A stretch of DNA of 64,000 bases from Pseudomonas sp. B28(2017) (GCF_002113025.1 NZ_NEJH01000004.1:62001-126000); one strand, 5' to 3'. Numbered from the stretch's first letter, positions 37,514-48,243 are shown. The notes: generated by a model from the sequence alone, not told the origin. Translations and numbers: made by a program.

Positions 37514-38485
37514 TTACAACCGGTCGCGCGCGATACCGCTACGAATCCGCAGGATGTCCGCCAGTACCGCCAGGGCAATCTCTGCTGGCGTCTTGCTGCC
37601 CAGGTTCAGCCCTATTGGTGCATGAATCCGCCCCAACTCGACCTCCCCCAGCCCACCAATGCGCCGCAACCGCTCGAAACGCTTCTGCGAGGTCTGCATG
37701 GAGCCCATCACGCCGATATAGAACGCCTCGGTGCGCACCGCCTCCATCATCGCCAGGTCATCGATACGCGGATCGTGGGTCAAGGCCACCACCGCTGTGT
37801 CGCTGTGGCAGCCGCCATCGGCAATGAACACCGACGGCAGTTGGCGGCGAATCTCCACGTTTTCCAGCACGACGCCGTCCAGCACTTCGTCTCGCGGGTC
37901 ACACAGGATCACTTCGAAACCCAGACCCACGGCAAACTCTGCACAAGCCTGAGCGACACTGGAGTAGCCGGCCAGCAGCAAGCGCTGAGCCGCGCCGACA
38001 CGCACACGCACCCGATCGATTTCACGCTCGATACGCAGCCCCTGCTCGCGATCATCGAACAGACTGCGCGCACCGCTGAGCAGATCCACTTCGCGGATCA
38101 ACCGACGCCGACCCAACAGTGCCGACTCCAGCTCGCGCAGATGCGCTTGCACCTCGCAGTCGGCGTCAAGCTTCTCGACCAGCACATCCAGCACCCCGCC
38201 ACACGGCAGGCTGACGCGGGAGCGCGGATCGTCGCCTTCGCCGTAACGAACAACGCAGACCGGCTGCAGAAACGCGCCCTCGGCGACTCGCTCGAGAAAA
38301 TCTTCCTCGACACAGCCCCCCGACAGCGAGCCAACCCAGCGTCCATCAGTGTTCACCGCCAGCAGCGAACCCGGTGCGCGTGGTGCCGAGCCGTAAGTGG
38401 CCAGCACCGTACACAGCCAGATACGCTGACCGGCCGCCGACCACTCAAGCGCCCGGCGCACGACTTGCAGATCGAGATGCTGCAT
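37514..38485 (-). CDS. XdhC/CoxI-family molybdenum cofactor chaperone
   Basis: 323 aa. WLCTVLATYGSAPRAPGSLL and WVGSLSGGCVEEDFLERV form the XdhC N-terminal domain; LLLAGYSSVAQACAEFAVGL and VVALTHDPRIDDLAMMEAV form the Rossmann C-terminal domain. It matures molybdenum cofactor (sulfuration and insertion) for the hydroxylase in the same operon. Its ATG lies one base after the cytochrome stop; an upstream Met (38518) would overlap the cytochrome. Confidence 0.88.
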   Translation of the reverse strand: MQHLDLQVVRRALEWSAAGQRIWLCTVLATYGSAPRAPGSLLAVNTDGRWVGSLSGGCVEEDFLERVAEGAFLQPVCVVRYGEGDDPRSRVSLPCGGVLDVLVEKLDADCEVQAHLRELESALLGRRRLIREVDLLSGARSLFDDREQGLRIEREIDRVRVRVGAAQRLLLAGYSSVAQACAEFAVGLGFEVILCDPRDEVLDGVVLENVEIRRQLPSVFIADGGCHSDTAVVALTHDPRIDDLAMMEAVRTEAFYIGVMGSMQTSQKRFERLRRIGGLGEVELGRIHAPIGLNLGSKTPAEIALAVLADILRIRSGIARDRL

Positions 38486-38486
38486 A

Positions 38487-39725
38487 TCAGTGCGCCTTGT
38501 GCTCAAGCGGCGGTGCATCGGCCCGCAACTTCTGCACGTCGTTCACCGCCAGATCATTCGGCTGACCGCCCCATCCCTGGCGCAGGTAGTTCAACAGATC
38601 CGTGAGTTGCTCGTCGCTCAACTTCTCGGCGATCCCTGGCATCGGCTGCATGTGTTCAAAACCGGAGAATTTCTGCTCACCGATGCCGTCGTCGATCACC
38701 CGCACCAGGTTACGCGGATCTTCCAGGCGCAACGTGGTGTTGCCACGCATGGCCACGGCGATGTGCGGTTTGCCCTCGCCGCCCGGCGCATGGCATCCGG
38801 CGCAGACATTCAAATATTCCTGACGGCCACGCTGAGCGCTTGGGCTCAGCTTGCCCAAAGGCACTTCGGTGAGCACTTTCGCCGCTGGTGGCTGATCACC
38901 AAGCAGGAAAGTCGCCATCGCTGCCAGATCCGGATCGCTGAGGCCCTGGGTGCTGTTGTGGAACACCGGGAACATCTCGTTGAACATCGTGCCCTGGGCG
39001 CTCATGCCATGCTTGAGGAACGAGCTCAGGTCCTGATGATTCCAGCCACGGGCCGCCAGGTCAGTGGCCAACAGACTCGGCGCCAGATAACCGTTGAGAA
39101 TGCCGCCGGTCATACGCTTGTCCTGCTGCATCGCACCCGGCAAGCCGCGCGGCGTATGGCATTCGCCACAGTGACCCAGCACGTCGACCATGTACTGACC
39201 GCGCTTCCAGGCTTCGCTCTTGCCCTCGCCAGGCTCCAGTTTCACGTCCTTGCCGTACATCATGTTCCAGCCCATCAGGCCCAGGCGCACGTTGAACGGG
39301 AAACTCAGGCTGGTGACCGGCGCTGCACGCTCGATCGGTTCGATGGTTTTAAGGTAGGCATGGATCGCGTCGGAGTCTGCACGGGGCATCAGGTGATATG
39401 AGGTGTACGGCATCGCCGGATACAGGTTTGCGCCATCGCGGCGCTTGCCTTCGGTCAGCGCGGCAAAGAACTCATCATCACTGTACAGGCCGATGCCGTG
39501 CTCTTTACTCGGGGTGATGTTGGTGCCGTAGATCGTGCCGAACGGCGAAACGATCGGCAGACCACCCGCATAGGGCGCGCCGCCCGGTGCGGTGTGGCAC
39601 GCCATGCAATCGGCGCCGCGGGCGAGGTATTCGCCCTGCTTGACCTGCGCATCATCGGCGTGGGCCAGCAACACAGGCGCAGCCAGGCCGACCGCCAATG
39701 CCAGGCGGGAAAGTAGAGACTTCAT
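38487..39725 (-). CDS. Tri-haem cytochrome c subunit of Mo hydroxylase
   Basis: 412 aa. Signal peptide MKSLLSRLALAVGLAAPVLL ending LAHA, then three c-type haem motifs: DCMACHTAPGG, HCGECHTPRG and VCAGCHAPGG. It takes electrons from the hydroxylase to the respiratory chain, as in adhB-like subunits of membrane aldehyde and alcohol oxidases. The start at 39725 is 3 bp after the 2Fe-2S gene's stop. Confidence 0.93.
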   Translation of the reverse strand: MKSLLSRLALAVGLAAPVLLAHADDAQVKQGEYLARGADCMACHTAPGGAPYAGGLPIVSPFGTIYGTNITPSKEHGIGLYSDDEFFAALTEGKRRDGANLYPAMPYTSYHLMPRADSDAIHAYLKTIEPIERAAPVTSLSFPFNVRLGLMGWNMMYGKDVKLEPGEGKSEAWKRGQYMVDVLGHCGECHTPRGLPGAMQQDKRMTGGILNGYLAPSLLATDLAARGWNHQDLSSFLKHGMSAQGTMFNEMFPVFHNSTQGLSDPDLAAMATFLLGDQPPAAKVLTEVPLGKLSPSAQRGRQEYLNVCAGCHAPGGEGKPHIAVAMRGNTTLRLEDPRNLVRVIDDGIGEQKFSGFEHMQPMPGIAEKLSDEQLTDLLNYLRQGWGGQPNDLAVNDVQKLRADAPPLEHKAH

Positions 39726-39727
39726 GC

Positions 39728-40267
39728 TTAACCCTCCTTGACCAGGCCGAGATCGGTCAGCACATTGCGCGTGGCGCTGTAGTAGCGCACGTAGCCGGTG
39801 CAACGGCAGATGTGATGACCGAGGCTGTCCTCGATGACTTTTTCCAGCTGGCTTTTGACGATGGGCTGACGCTGCAGCTTTTCCACCAGCACGGTCGCGG
39901 CATTCACGAAACCCGGCGCACAGTAGCTGCACTGGAAGGCGAATTCATCGACGAAGCGCTGCTGGATCGGGTTCAGCTCGGTGACCTTGCCCTGCTCGTC
40001 GCGGGTGGCATGGCCTTCGATGGTCCGAACCTTCTTGCCTTCGAAATAGTGCGCGCCAGTGATGCAGGTGCGCACTTCTTCGCTGGTGCCGTCGGGGTTG
40101 TCGACGATCACCACGCAAGCGTGGCAGATGCCCTGGCCGCAACCCAGGCGCGAACCGGTGAGGTTCTTGTACTCATGCAGGTAGTCGATCATCGGCAGGT
40201 CATCAGGGATGTCCACCGGGCCGACGGATTGACCGTTGAGGGTCAGTTGAAGCGGACGGTTAGCCAT
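39728..40267 (-). CDS. 2Fe-2S subunit of molybdenum hydroxylase (IorA-like)
   Basis: 179 aa with two [2Fe-2S] sites: plant-type GCGQGICHACVVIVD and the helical second site CSYCAPGF with HHICRCTGYVRYY. Moves electrons from the Mo centre to the cytochrome. No Tat signal of its own; it probably travels with the large subunit. The ATG overlaps the end of the large-subunit gene by 8 bp. Confidence 0.93.
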   Translation of the reverse strand: MANRPLQLTLNGQSVGPVDIPDDLPMIDYLHEYKNLTGSRLGCGQGICHACVVIVDNPDGTSEEVRTCITGAHYFEGKKVRTIEGHATRDEQGKVTELNPIQQRFVDEFAFQCSYCAPGFVNAATVLVEKLQRQPIVKSQLEKVIEDSLGHHICRCTGYVRYYSATRNVLTDLGLVKEG

Positions 40268-43091
40268 TGAGGGCCTCCTTGATGCGTGCAGAAGTGATAG
40301 GCAGGTCGCGGACACGTTTACCGATGGCATGAGCCACGGCGTTACCGATGGCACCGACCACCGGAATCATCACCACCTCGGCGATGCCCTTGGACGGGTC
40401 GCTTGGCGACAGTGGCGGCAGGATGTCCGCCGTCTGTTTCCACACAGCAACGTGGCGCGCCATTGGCAGGCGGTAACGGTTGAAGTTCCAGTCGCCCTCC
40501 CCCGGGCCGCCTTCATACAGTGGCATCTCTTCCATCAACGCATGGCCGATGCCCATCGCGATACCGCCTTCGAGCTGGCCCTTGACCAGTTCTTCCACCA
40601 GCACTCGACCGCACTCGACCCACGAGTGATGGTTGAGCACCGACACTTCTGCCGACCCCTTGTTGACCTTCACTTCCACCAGCGTCGCGACCGGGCTGTA
40701 GTAAGTCACCGCCGCATTGTTCAACTGAGTTGCCGGGTAGGCGATGTTCTGCCGATCCAGCAAATGGAAACCAGCGCTGCTCATCTGCGCCTTCTTCGCC
40801 TTTGGCGCACCGTCACCGTACTTGACCGCCAACCCATCGAGCGGCAGACGCTCACGCACGCCGTCAATGCTGAACTCGGCCTCGGCCCAGCTCCAGCGGT
40901 TGAAGCCATGCACGGTCGCGCCAGTCACCAGCCCGCGTTCGTGGGCGCGCTTGGCCAGCATCGCAAACGGCAACGGTTCCATGCCGTTGGCGGTGAGTTT
41001 GCCGTCGACCCAATGGGCGTCTTCGCGGCGCACCACGTATGGGTTGGCCTGGCCGCCGTAAGGGCCTTGTCGCCAGATCTCCAGCGCCGCCGGCCACAGA
41101 CCGTGGTTGAACAACACGCGCGCAGCTTCACGGGTGGCATGGCTGAAGTAGTAGGCGGAGTTGGTCGCCGACGACGCCGAAGCGATTTTGCCGACCCAGC
41201 GCGGGTTACGCAGGAAGCCGTCCTGCTCGGCCTGGCTCATGATGTATGGGTTGCCGCCAGTGATCAGCTGCATTTCCTTCCAGTCGGTTTCGCCGGTCTT
41301 CACTTCGTGCGCAGGCAGGCCGAGGAAGTCGGCCACTACCATCGCTTGTGAAGTGGACATGCCGGTGCCGATCTCGATACCAATGTGACGCAAGTTGATG
41401 CGCCCTTCAGCGGTGAACTCGATGCTGGCCATCGGCGCTTCCGAACCGGTACCGAAGTCTTTCTGGCAGATGGCGAAGCCGATGCCGTACCAGTTATCCG
41501 GATCGGCGGCTTCGCGCTGCTTCTTGATCGCGTCGCGGTTTTTCCAGGTGTCGTGGACGGCCGCCTTGTCGAGAATCTCGTGCAGGCGCAAGGCACCGGC
41601 CGGGATTGCGCCCTGGGTGTTTTTCATGCCCGAGCGCAGTGCGTTTTTGCGGCGCAGCTCAATGGCATCGACACCGAGGCGATCGGCGATTTCGTCGACC
41701 ATCATTTCGGTCGACGCCATGCTCTGCAGGGTGCCGTAGCCACGCATCGACCCGGCTTCTACCGCGCGGGAATGGTAAGCCGTGACCTGCAGATCGTTCT
41801 GCGGCATGTAGTAGATCGATTGTGCTGCCGTGGCGCCCACTGCAGCCACCGAAGGGCTGTAGTTGATGCGCCCGCCACCGTCGACGCTCATTTCAGCGCG
41901 GAAGATCTTGAAGCTGTAGTCGTTCTTGTCCACCGCCAATTGATAGCGAATGTCGAACGGGTGACGCTTGATACCGCTCTGGAACTGCTCATAGCGGTCG
42001 TTGGCCAGACGCACCGGCACACCGGCGCCGTACAACGCCGCCAGCGCTGCGTAGTAGACGAAAATGTTGTGGTCCTTGGAGCCGTAGCCGACGGTATAGC
42101 CCGGGTGCATGTTCAGGTTGGCCAGGCCAAAGCGCGACGGCGCGATCATCTTCGCGGTTTCGGTCGCCGCCTCCAGCGGGCATTGGGTGGCAACCACGAA
42201 ATTCAGGGTCTTGGTGGCCGGGTCGTACCAGCCGTTGCCGTTGTCCGGTTCCATGGCGGCCGGTTCGATCGACGGGGTCTTGTAGCGCTCATCGAACACC
42301 AGCCAGTTTTCCGGCGGCGCATCGATCTGCTGTTTCATGCGCTCGGCATAAAACAACCCACGCTCGGTCAGATTACCGTGCAGGTTCGGCTGGGCATTCC
42401 ACACCGGACGGCGATTGCGCAGCATCGGGAACAGGATCGAATCCTTGAGGCTGGCAAACTCGTCTTCGTCCGCCGAGGTCGCTCCGCCAACGCGTACGTA
42501 GCGGAAGCTGCCGTACGGATCGCCTTCATAGAACGGCACCTGGGCACCGTAACGAATTGCCTTGTCATTGAACTTGAGTTGGTTCTTGGCCTGACGGAAA
42601 CGCTCGAAATCGTTCCAGATCAGGATCGCCACGGGGTGCCCGATGAACATCGGCACCTTGCCGGCCGGCAGCAATGGATCCGGAGCGTGCTCCTCAGGGA
42701 ACACGATACCGTCCTTGACCAAGTCTTCGGCGGTAACGATGCGGTCCGGCTGCAACCCGGCACCGAGCCACGACAGATCGATACCTGCAAAGATGTGGTC
42801 GGCCTTGATGGTTTTGAGCAGCATGGCGTGGCCCTGTTGCTGCGGCCAGCCCGGCATGTCCTTGGCGCGGATGTCGCGGGCAAAGACTTTGCTGCCGCAG
42901 ACCTTGGACAAGGCATCGTTACGGGCGCGCGCCTTGCCATTGTTGCCGAGCCACTGCTCGGACGGCACGGTCACGCTGTTTTCCATCAAGGCAGCCAGCG
43001 CCTGGCTGCTCAATGGCGTGAGCGTCACGCTCACACCCGCTACCAGCCCGCCCTGAAGGAACGAGCGCCGGGATATATCACGGTTGGACAT
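40260..43091 (-). CDS. Molybdopterin-binding aldehyde oxidase large subunit (IorB-like)
   Basis: 943 aa, xanthine-oxidase fold. Twin-arginine signal at the N-terminus (SNRDISRRSFLQGGLVAGVS), then the Mo-pterin domains; visible are RNDALSKVCGSKVFARDIRA, NLNMHPGYTVGYGSKDHNIF, EAGSMRGYGTLQSMASTEMM and GIEIGTGMSTSQAMVVADFL. Homologues oxidise aldehydes or N-heterocycles; the substrate cannot be read. First gene of the operon large-small-cytochrome-XdhC, exported folded through Tat. Confidence 0.9.
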   Translation of the reverse strand: MSNRDISRRSFLQGGLVAGVSVTLTPLSSQALAALMENSVTVPSEQWLGNNGKARARNDALSKVCGSKVFARDIRAKDMPGWPQQQGHAMLLKTIKADHIFAGIDLSWLGAGLQPDRIVTAEDLVKDGIVFPEEHAPDPLLPAGKVPMFIGHPVAILIWNDFERFRQAKNQLKFNDKAIRYGAQVPFYEGDPYGSFRYVRVGGATSADEDEFASLKDSILFPMLRNRRPVWNAQPNLHGNLTERGLFYAERMKQQIDAPPENWLVFDERYKTPSIEPAAMEPDNGNGWYDPATKTLNFVVATQCPLEAATETAKMIAPSRFGLANLNMHPGYTVGYGSKDHNIFVYYAALAALYGAGVPVRLANDRYEQFQSGIKRHPFDIRYQLAVDKNDYSFKIFRAEMSVDGGGRINYSPSVAAVGATAAQSIYYMPQNDLQVTAYHSRAVEAGSMRGYGTLQSMASTEMMVDEIADRLGVDAIELRRKNALRSGMKNTQGAIPAGALRLHEILDKAAVHDTWKNRDAIKKQREAADPDNWYGIGFAICQKDFGTGSEAPMASIEFTAEGRINLRHIGIEIGTGMSTSQAMVVADFLGLPAHEVKTGETDWKEMQLITGGNPYIMSQAEQDGFLRNPRWVGKIASASSATNSAYYFSHATREAARVLFNHGLWPAALEIWRQGPYGGQANPYVVRREDAHWVDGKLTANGMEPLPFAMLAKRAHERGLVTGATVHGFNRWSWAEAEFSIDGVRERLPLDGLAVKYGDGAPKAKKAQMSSAGFHLLDRQNIAYPATQLNNAAVTYYSPVATLVEVKVNKGSAEVSVLNHHSWVECGRVLVEELVKGQLEGGIAMGIGHALMEEMPLYEGGPGEGDWNFNRYRLPMARHVAVWKQTADILPPLSPSDPSKGIAEVVMIPVVGAIGNAVAHAIGKRVRDLPITSARIKEALNG

Positions 43092-43506
43092 GGATCATCC
43101 TTTGGGCGGTCATGGAATCCGCCCTTCTGATTATGTACTGGAAATCTCGAGTCTTGCAGAAGCCCTTCTGGACGTGGCAAAGGGCTGTAATGACAGTGCA
43201 AAGCTGACCGAAAGGTTAAGTTTATAGGCTTACGACCTTGCGGAAAACCAAAAACTGACCAAAAGATCAAAAAACCGCGACTTTTTGGCGCAGGGCATTG
43301 AGGGTGTCGACGGACGACGAGAACAAGATTTGCCCGATTCGGGGACAGGCATTCAGAAAGGACTGACAGGAAAGATACAGGAAGGGAAAAATCAAATTTC
43401 AGAAACAAAAAACCCCGGTCTTTCGACCAGGGTCTTTGCTATCGACTCGAAGCAGCCAGTGGCTTCTTCGTAGCTCCAAGGCGTTCAGTTGGCCTTGAGG
43501 CAGATA
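43092..43506. other. Promoter region of the Mo-hydroxylase operon and tRNA terminator
   Basis: About 415 bp. The right part carries the terminator of the tRNA operon (43407-43436), and the left part the upstream region of the large-subunit gene, with AT-rich GTTTATAGG near 43220. No coding frame with support. Confidence 0.6.
43407..43436 (-). terminator. Terminator of the tRNA Val-Asp-Asp operon
   Basis: On the minus strand AAAGACCCTGGTC, loop GAAA, GACCGGGGTTTTTTG: a stem with one mismatch and a T run. Confidence 0.8.
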
Positions 43507-43583
43507 TGGCGCAGCGGACGGGACTCGAACCCGCGACCCCCGGCGTGACAGGCCGGTATTCTAACCGACTGAACTACCGCTGC
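43507..43583 (-). tRNA. tRNA-Asp(GTC), copy 1
   Basis: 77 nt with CCA. Acceptor GCAGCGG/CCGCTGC, anticodon stem CCGGC/GCCGG with loop CTGTCAC. Identical to the copy at 43689-43765. Confidence 0.96.
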
Positions 43584-43688
43584 GTATCGCTTTGAGCAGA
43601 TGCTCAAGTAACTCGTCTGATTAAAAGCTCCGAGACTTTTCAATCTCTCTTTCAATCTCGAATCAGGGCATCCCCGACTCGGAAAATA

Positions 43689-43765
43689 TGGCGCAGCGGA
43701 CGGGACTCGAACCCGCGACCCCCGGCGTGACAGGCCGGTATTCTAACCGACTGAACTACCGCTGC
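43689..43765 (-). tRNA. tRNA-Asp(GTC), copy 2
   Basis: 77 nt, same sequence as copy 1 across the gene; tandem duplication 105 bp away. Confidence 0.96.
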
Positions 43766-43818
43766 GCGTCGGTGGAGGCATTTCAGCCTACCTCTTGCTT
43801 TCGCAAGTTTCTCGGGAG

Positions 43819-43894
43819 TGGTGGGTGATGACGGGATCGAACCGCCGACATTCTGCTTGTAAGGCAGACGCTCTCCCAGCTGAGCTAATCACCC
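43819..43894 (-). tRNA. tRNA-Val(TAC)
   Basis: 76 nt with CCA. Acceptor GGGTGAT/ATCACCC, anticodon stem TCTGC/GCAGA with loop CTTACAA (TAC), T loop TTCGATC. First gene of the tRNA operon. Confidence 0.96.
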
Positions 43895-44069
43895 GTTTGC
43901 ATCTCCGAGGCCGCGAAATTTACGCAGGTAACGAACCTAAGTCAATACCCTGCTTGAAGTTTTTCTGAAAAAGACAAAATTCTTTCAATCGGGAGCGCAT
44001 CTACTCCAGTCAGACTGCTTGCTCGCGAAGACGGTGGCACATTCAAGACCGGTCGGCGCCAATGCCGGA

Positions 44070-44846
44070 TTACTCGCTATAAATCATCTTCTTGGTCATG
44101 CCGCCATCGACCACGAATTCCTGACCGGTGACAAATCCGGCATTCCTCGACAGCAGCCAGGCCACCATCGCCGCGACATCCTCAACCGTCCCCACCCTGC
44201 CCGCCGGATGCTGGGCATGATCAGCCTCGGTCAATGGCTCGGCACGCCGCACCGAGGGGTCGCGCGCATCGATCCAGCCAGGACTGACGGCATTGACCCG
44301 AATCTCCGGGCCAAGACTGATGGCCAACGCGTGAGTCAGGGCCAACAGGCCACCCTTGCTCGCCGCATAGGCTTCCGTATCGGGTTCCGACTGCCCGGCG
44401 CGGGTCGAGGCCAGATTGACGATCGAACCGCTGTGAGCCCGCAGGTACGGGGCGCAGTGCTTGGCCAACAACATCGGACCGCTGAGGTTCACCGCCAACA
44501 CCCGATTCCAGTGAGCCAGATCCAGGCTTTCCAGCGTGATGTTGTGCGGATCGGCAACCGCCGCATTGCAAACCAGCGCATCCAGGCGCCCGAACTGACC
44601 GAGCACCTCGGCCACGCCCAGCGCAACCTGCCCTTCGTTGGCGACATCCATGGCGATGAACCAGGCGTTGTCGCCCAGCACTTTCGCCACTTTCGAGCCA
44701 CGCTCCCGGTCCAGATCCGTCAGCACGACTTGCCAACCTTCGCTGATCAGCCAGGCCGAGATCCCCAAGCCAATGCCCCGCGCAGCGCCGGTCACCAGCG
44801 CAACGCGACCATTTGAGCCTGTGCTCGGTGCAGACAACTCGATCAC
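44070..44846 (-). CDS. Short-chain dehydrogenase/reductase
   Basis: 258-aa classical SDR. Cofactor motif [24 protein letters not shown] for the NNAG position, catalytic Ser in NLASTRAGQ and YAASKGG (YxxxK), and SPGWID. An Asp after the second strand ([11 protein letters not shown]) favours NAD. Substrate unknown. The ATG overlaps the metZ stop by 4 bp, so it is translated with metZ; the same pairing occurs in P. aeruginosa. Confidence 0.9.
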   Translation of the reverse strand: MIELSAPSTGSNGRVALVTGAARGIGLGISAWLISEGWQVVLTDLDRERGSKVAKVLGDNAWFIAMDVANEGQVALGVAEVLGQFGRLDALVCNAAVADPHNITLESLDLAHWNRVLAVNLSGPMLLAKHCAPYLRAHSGSIVNLASTRAGQSEPDTEAYAASKGGLLALTHALAISLGPEIRVNAVSPGWIDARDPSVRRAEPLTEADHAQHPAGRVGTVEDVAAMVAWLLSRNAGFVTGQEFVVDGGMTKKMIYSE

Positions 44847-46054
44847 AACGCTGCCAGGCCGCGCGCCAGATCGGCTTGCAGGTCCGCCACGTCCTCCAGG
44901 CCGACCGCAATGCGGATCAGGCTGTCACGAATGCCCGCCGCTTCACGCTCTTGCGGCGCCAGGCGGCCATGGGACGTGGTGCTCGGGTGCGTGATGGTGG
45001 TCTTGCTGTCGCCCAGGTTGGCGGTGATCGAAATCAGGCGCGTGGCATCGATAAAACGCCAGGCACCCTCTTTGCCACCCTTCACCTCAAAGCTGACGAC
45101 AGCACCAAAACCCTTCTGCTGACGCAGCGCCAGTTCGTGCTGCGGATGACTCTTGAGGCCGGCGTAATGGACTTTCTCGATGCCTTCCTGCTGCTCCAGC
45201 CACTCGGCCAGTTGCTGGGCGTTGGCGCAATGCGCTTTCATCCGCAGGTTCAGGGTTTCCAGACCCTTGAGGAAGATCCAGGCGTTGAACGGGCTCAGGG
45301 TCGGCCCGGCGGTACGCAGGAAGCCCACCACTTCTTTCATCTGCTCGCTACGACCGGCGACCACGCCGCCCATGCAACGGCCCTGGCCGTCGATGAACTT
45401 GGTGGCCGAATGCACGACGATGTCTGCGCCCATTTTCAGCGGCTGCTGCAGTGCCGGCGTGCAGAAACAGTTATCGACCACCAGCATCGCGCCCTTGGCA
45501 TGCGCGATTTCCGACAGAGCTGCAATGTCCACCAACTCGGCCAACGGATTGGATGGCGATTCGACGAACAGCAGCCTGGTGTTGGCCTTGATTGCCGCAT
45601 CCCAACCGGACAGATCGGCCAGGGCAACGTAGTCGACTTCGATGCCGAAGCGCTTGAAGTACTTTTCGAACAGGCTGATGGTCGAGCCGAAAACGCTGCG
45701 CGACACCAGCACGTGATCACCGGCACTGCACAGGCTCATCACCACGGCCATGATGGCCGCCATGCCGGTGGCCGTGGCCACGGCCTGCTCGGCGCTCTCC
45801 AGCGCGGCGATGCGCTCTTCGAATGCGCGCACGGTCGGGTTGGTGTAGCGCGAATAAACGTTGCCCGGTACTTCGCCAGCGAAGCGCGCAGCGGCGTCGG
45901 CGGCGGTACGGAATACATAGCTGGAGGTGAAGAACATCGGATCACCGTGTTCGCCTTCCGGCGTACGGTGCTGACCGGCACGTACGGCCAGGGTATCGAA
46001 CGCTACACCTTCGAGGTCGCTATCCAGCCGACCGGCATCCCATTCCTGACTCAT
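44843..46054 (-). CDS. metZ: O-succinylhomoserine sulfhydrylase
   Basis: 403-aa PLP enzyme of the Cys/Met metabolism family that makes homocysteine directly from O-succinylhomoserine and sulfide. Visible: [51 protein letters not shown] and the PLP lysine in [16 protein letters not shown]. Start at 46054 with AAGGAGTGACAGC; upstream Met residues fall in the terminator region. Confidence 0.95.
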   Translation of the reverse strand: MSQEWDAGRLDSDLEGVAFDTLAVRAGQHRTPEGEHGDPMFFTSSYVFRTAADAAARFAGEVPGNVYSRYTNPTVRAFEERIAALESAEQAVATATGMAAIMAVVMSLCSAGDHVLVSRSVFGSTISLFEKYFKRFGIEVDYVALADLSGWDAAIKANTRLLFVESPSNPLAELVDIAALSEIAHAKGAMLVVDNCFCTPALQQPLKMGADIVVHSATKFIDGQGRCMGGVVAGRSEQMKEVVGFLRTAGPTLSPFNAWIFLKGLETLNLRMKAHCANAQQLAEWLEQQEGIEKVHYAGLKSHPQHELALRQQKGFGAVVSFEVKGGKEGAWRFIDATRLISITANLGDSKTTITHPSTTSHGRLAPQEREAAGIRDSLIRIAVGLEDVADLQADLARGLAAL

Positions 46055-46107
46055 GCTGTCACTCCTTGCCCTGCTCTTGATAGATGAAAGTCTTTTTGCC
46101 AGATACA

Positions 46108-46131
46108 AAACCGGCCCCTCAGGGCCGGTAG
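46108..46131 (-). terminator. Hairpin after purF
   Basis: ACCGGCCC, loop TGAG, GGGCCGGT with a following TTTTG on the minus strand; lies between purF and metZ. Confidence 0.7.
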
Positions 46132-46135
46132 AAAC

Positions 46136-47641
46136 TCAGTTGTTGTACAGATCGATGATCGCACTGACTGCCTGCGTCTTGACCTTGGAGGCATCGTTGC
46201 GTGCCTGCTCGATCTTGTTCAGGTAAGCCTCGTCGACGTCGCCGGTGACGTACTGGCCATCGAACACCGCGCAATCGAACTTGTCGATCTTGATCTTGCC
46301 GCCACCGACCGCTTCGATCAAGTCAGGCAGGTCCTGATAGACCAGCCAGTCGGCGCCGATCAGGTCAGCCACGTCCTGAGTCGAGCGGTTGTGGGCGATC
46401 AGTTCGTGGGCGCTCGGCATGTCGATACCGTAGACGTTCGGGTAGCGAACCGCTGGAGCCGCGGAACAGAAATAAACGTTCTTCGCGCCGGCTTCGCGGG
46501 CCATCTGGATGATCTGCTTGCAAGTGGTTCCGCGAACGATGGAGTCATCCACCAGCATCACGTTCTTGCCGCGGAATTCCAGCTCGATGGCGTTGAGTTT
46601 CTGGCGTACGGATTTTTTCCGCGCTGCCTGGCCCGGCATGATGAAGGTCCGGCCGATGTAGCGGTTCTTCACGAAACCTTCGCGGAACTTCACGCCCAGG
46701 TGGTTCGCCAGTTCCAGCGCCGCGGTGCGGCTGGTGTCCGGAATCGGGATGACCACGTCGATGTCGTGATCCGGACGCTCGCGCTGGATCTTCTCGGCGA
46801 GTTTCTCACCCATGCGCAGACGGGCCTTGTAGACCGACACGCCGTCGATGATCGAATCCGGACGCGCCAGGTAGACGTGTTCGAAGATGCACGGGGTGAG
46901 GGACGGGTTGGTCGCGCACTGACGGGTGTACAGCTTGCCCTCTTCAGTGATGTAGACCGCTTCGCCGGGAGCCAGGTCGCGAATCAGGGTGAAGCCGAGC
47001 ACGTCCAGGGAGACACTTTCCGAGGCGATCATGTACTCGACGCCTTCGTCGGTGTGACGCTGGCCGAAAACGATCGGGCGGATGCCGTGCGGGTCGCGGA
47101 AACCGACGATGCCGTAGCCGGTGATCATCGCTACGACGGCATAACCACCGACGCAACGGTTGTGCACGTCGGTGACGGCGGCGAACACGTCTTCTTCGGT
47201 CGGCTGCAACTTGCCGCGCTGAGCCAGCTCGTGCGCAAACACGTTGAGCAGCACTTCCGAGTCGGAACTGGTGTTGACGTGGCGCAGGTCAGATTCGTAA
47301 ATCTCCTTGGCCAGTTGTTCAACGTTGGTCAGGTTACCGTTGTGCGCCAGGGTAATGCCGTAAGGCGAGTTGACGTAAAACGGTTGAGCTTCAGCCGACG
47401 TCGAGCTACCCGCGGTCGGATACCGCACATGACCAATGCCCATGTGGCCGACCAGGCGCTGCATGTGACGCTGCTGGAACACGTCACGCACCAGACCGTT
47501 GTCCTTGCGCAGGAATAACCGGCCATCATGGCTGGTCACGATACCGGCAGCGTCCTGGCCGCGGTGCTGGAGGACGGTTAGCGCGTCATACAGCGCCTGA
47601 TTGACGTTCGACTTACCGACGATACCGACGATGCCACACAT
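46136..47641 (-). CDS. purF: Amidophosphoribosyltransferase
   Basis: 501 aa, first step of purine synthesis (PRPP plus Gln to phosphoribosylamine). The start is fixed by the required Cys2 nucleophile (MCGIVGIVG); an upstream Met at 47650 would bury it. Glutaminase features [18 protein letters not shown] and [13 protein letters not shown]-binding loop [17 protein letters not shown]. Confidence 0.97.
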   Translation of the reverse strand: MCGIVGIVGKSNVNQALYDALTVLQHRGQDAAGIVTSHDGRLFLRKDNGLVRDVFQQRHMQRLVGHMGIGHVRYPTAGSSTSAEAQPFYVNSPYGITLAHNGNLTNVEQLAKEIYESDLRHVNTSSDSEVLLNVFAHELAQRGKLQPTEEDVFAAVTDVHNRCVGGYAVVAMITGYGIVGFRDPHGIRPIVFGQRHTDEGVEYMIASESVSLDVLGFTLIRDLAPGEAVYITEEGKLYTRQCATNPSLTPCIFEHVYLARPDSIIDGVSVYKARLRMGEKLAEKIQRERPDHDIDVVIPIPDTSRTAALELANHLGVKFREGFVKNRYIGRTFIMPGQAARKKSVRQKLNAIELEFRGKNVMLVDDSIVRGTTCKQIIQMAREAGAKNVYFCSAAPAVRYPNVYGIDMPSAHELIAHNRSTQDVADLIGADWLVYQDLPDLIEAVGGGKIKIDKFDCAVFDGQYVTGDVDEAYLNKIEQARNDASKVKTQAVSAIIDLYNN

Positions 47642-47682
47642 GCGACGCAACCCCTACTTAATGGATCTGAACTGAGCACTAC

Positions 47683-48243
47683 TCACTGAGGCGTTTTGGC
47701 CATCGGCAAGAGTTGCTCCTTGAACGGAATATCAGCGGGTACGCTGATTCCGCTGGCAAGCCACTGACTGCTCCACCCGAGGATCAGGTTTTTGGACCAG
47801 TCGGCGACCAATAGAAATCTTGGCACGAGCTGTGACTCTTTCCACCACCCGTCCTGCTGTACCGGCCCCAGGCTCAACAGCCCGACGGCGATAACCACCA
47901 GCAACCCGCCACGCGCGGCGCCGAAGGCCATGCCGAGGAATCGGTCGGTCCCGGAGAGCCCGGTGACGCGAACCAGTTCGCCGATAAGATAATTGATCAT
48001 TGCGCCTACGATTAAAGTGGCGACAAACATGATGGCACAGCCCGTTATTATACGGGCCGACGGTGTTTGAATGTACCCGCCGAGGTACTCGGACAGTGAA
48101 CCACCGAACATCCAGGCCACGACTCCTGCGATGATCCAGGTCACCAGCGACAGTGCTTCCTTGACGAAGCCGCGGCTCAGACTGATCAATGCGGAGATGG
48201 CGATGATTGCTACGATCGCCCAGTCAACCCAGGTAAATGGCAC
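47683..48243 (-). CDS. cvpA: Colicin V production family membrane protein
   Basis: 186 aa, four hydrophobic helices (FTWVDWAIVAIIAISALISL, VTWIIAGVVAWMFGG, IITGCAIMFVATLIVGAMIN, GLLVVIAVGLLSL) with SRGFVKEALSL and GTDRFLGMAFGAARG typical of CvpA. It lies 41 bp before purF, the common purF partner arrangement. Confidence 0.93.
   Translation of the reverse strand: MPFTWVDWAIVAIIAISALISLSRGFVKEALSLVTWIIAGVVAWMFGGSLSEYLGGYIQTPSARIITGCAIMFVATLIVGAMINYLIGELVRVTGLSGTDRFLGMAFGAARGGLLVVIAVGLLSLGPVQQDGWWKESQLVPRFLLVADWSKNLILGWSSQWLASGISVPADIPFKEQLLPMAKTPQ

Noticed and set aside
41385..43130. 581-codon open frame opposite the Mo-hydroxylase large subunit
   Set aside because: Antisense to a well-matched molybdopterin subunit; no family features.
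43507..43765. Repeated 77-bp units that might look like a CRISPR or direct repeat
   Set aside because: They are two tandem tRNA-Asp genes with perfect cloverleafs.
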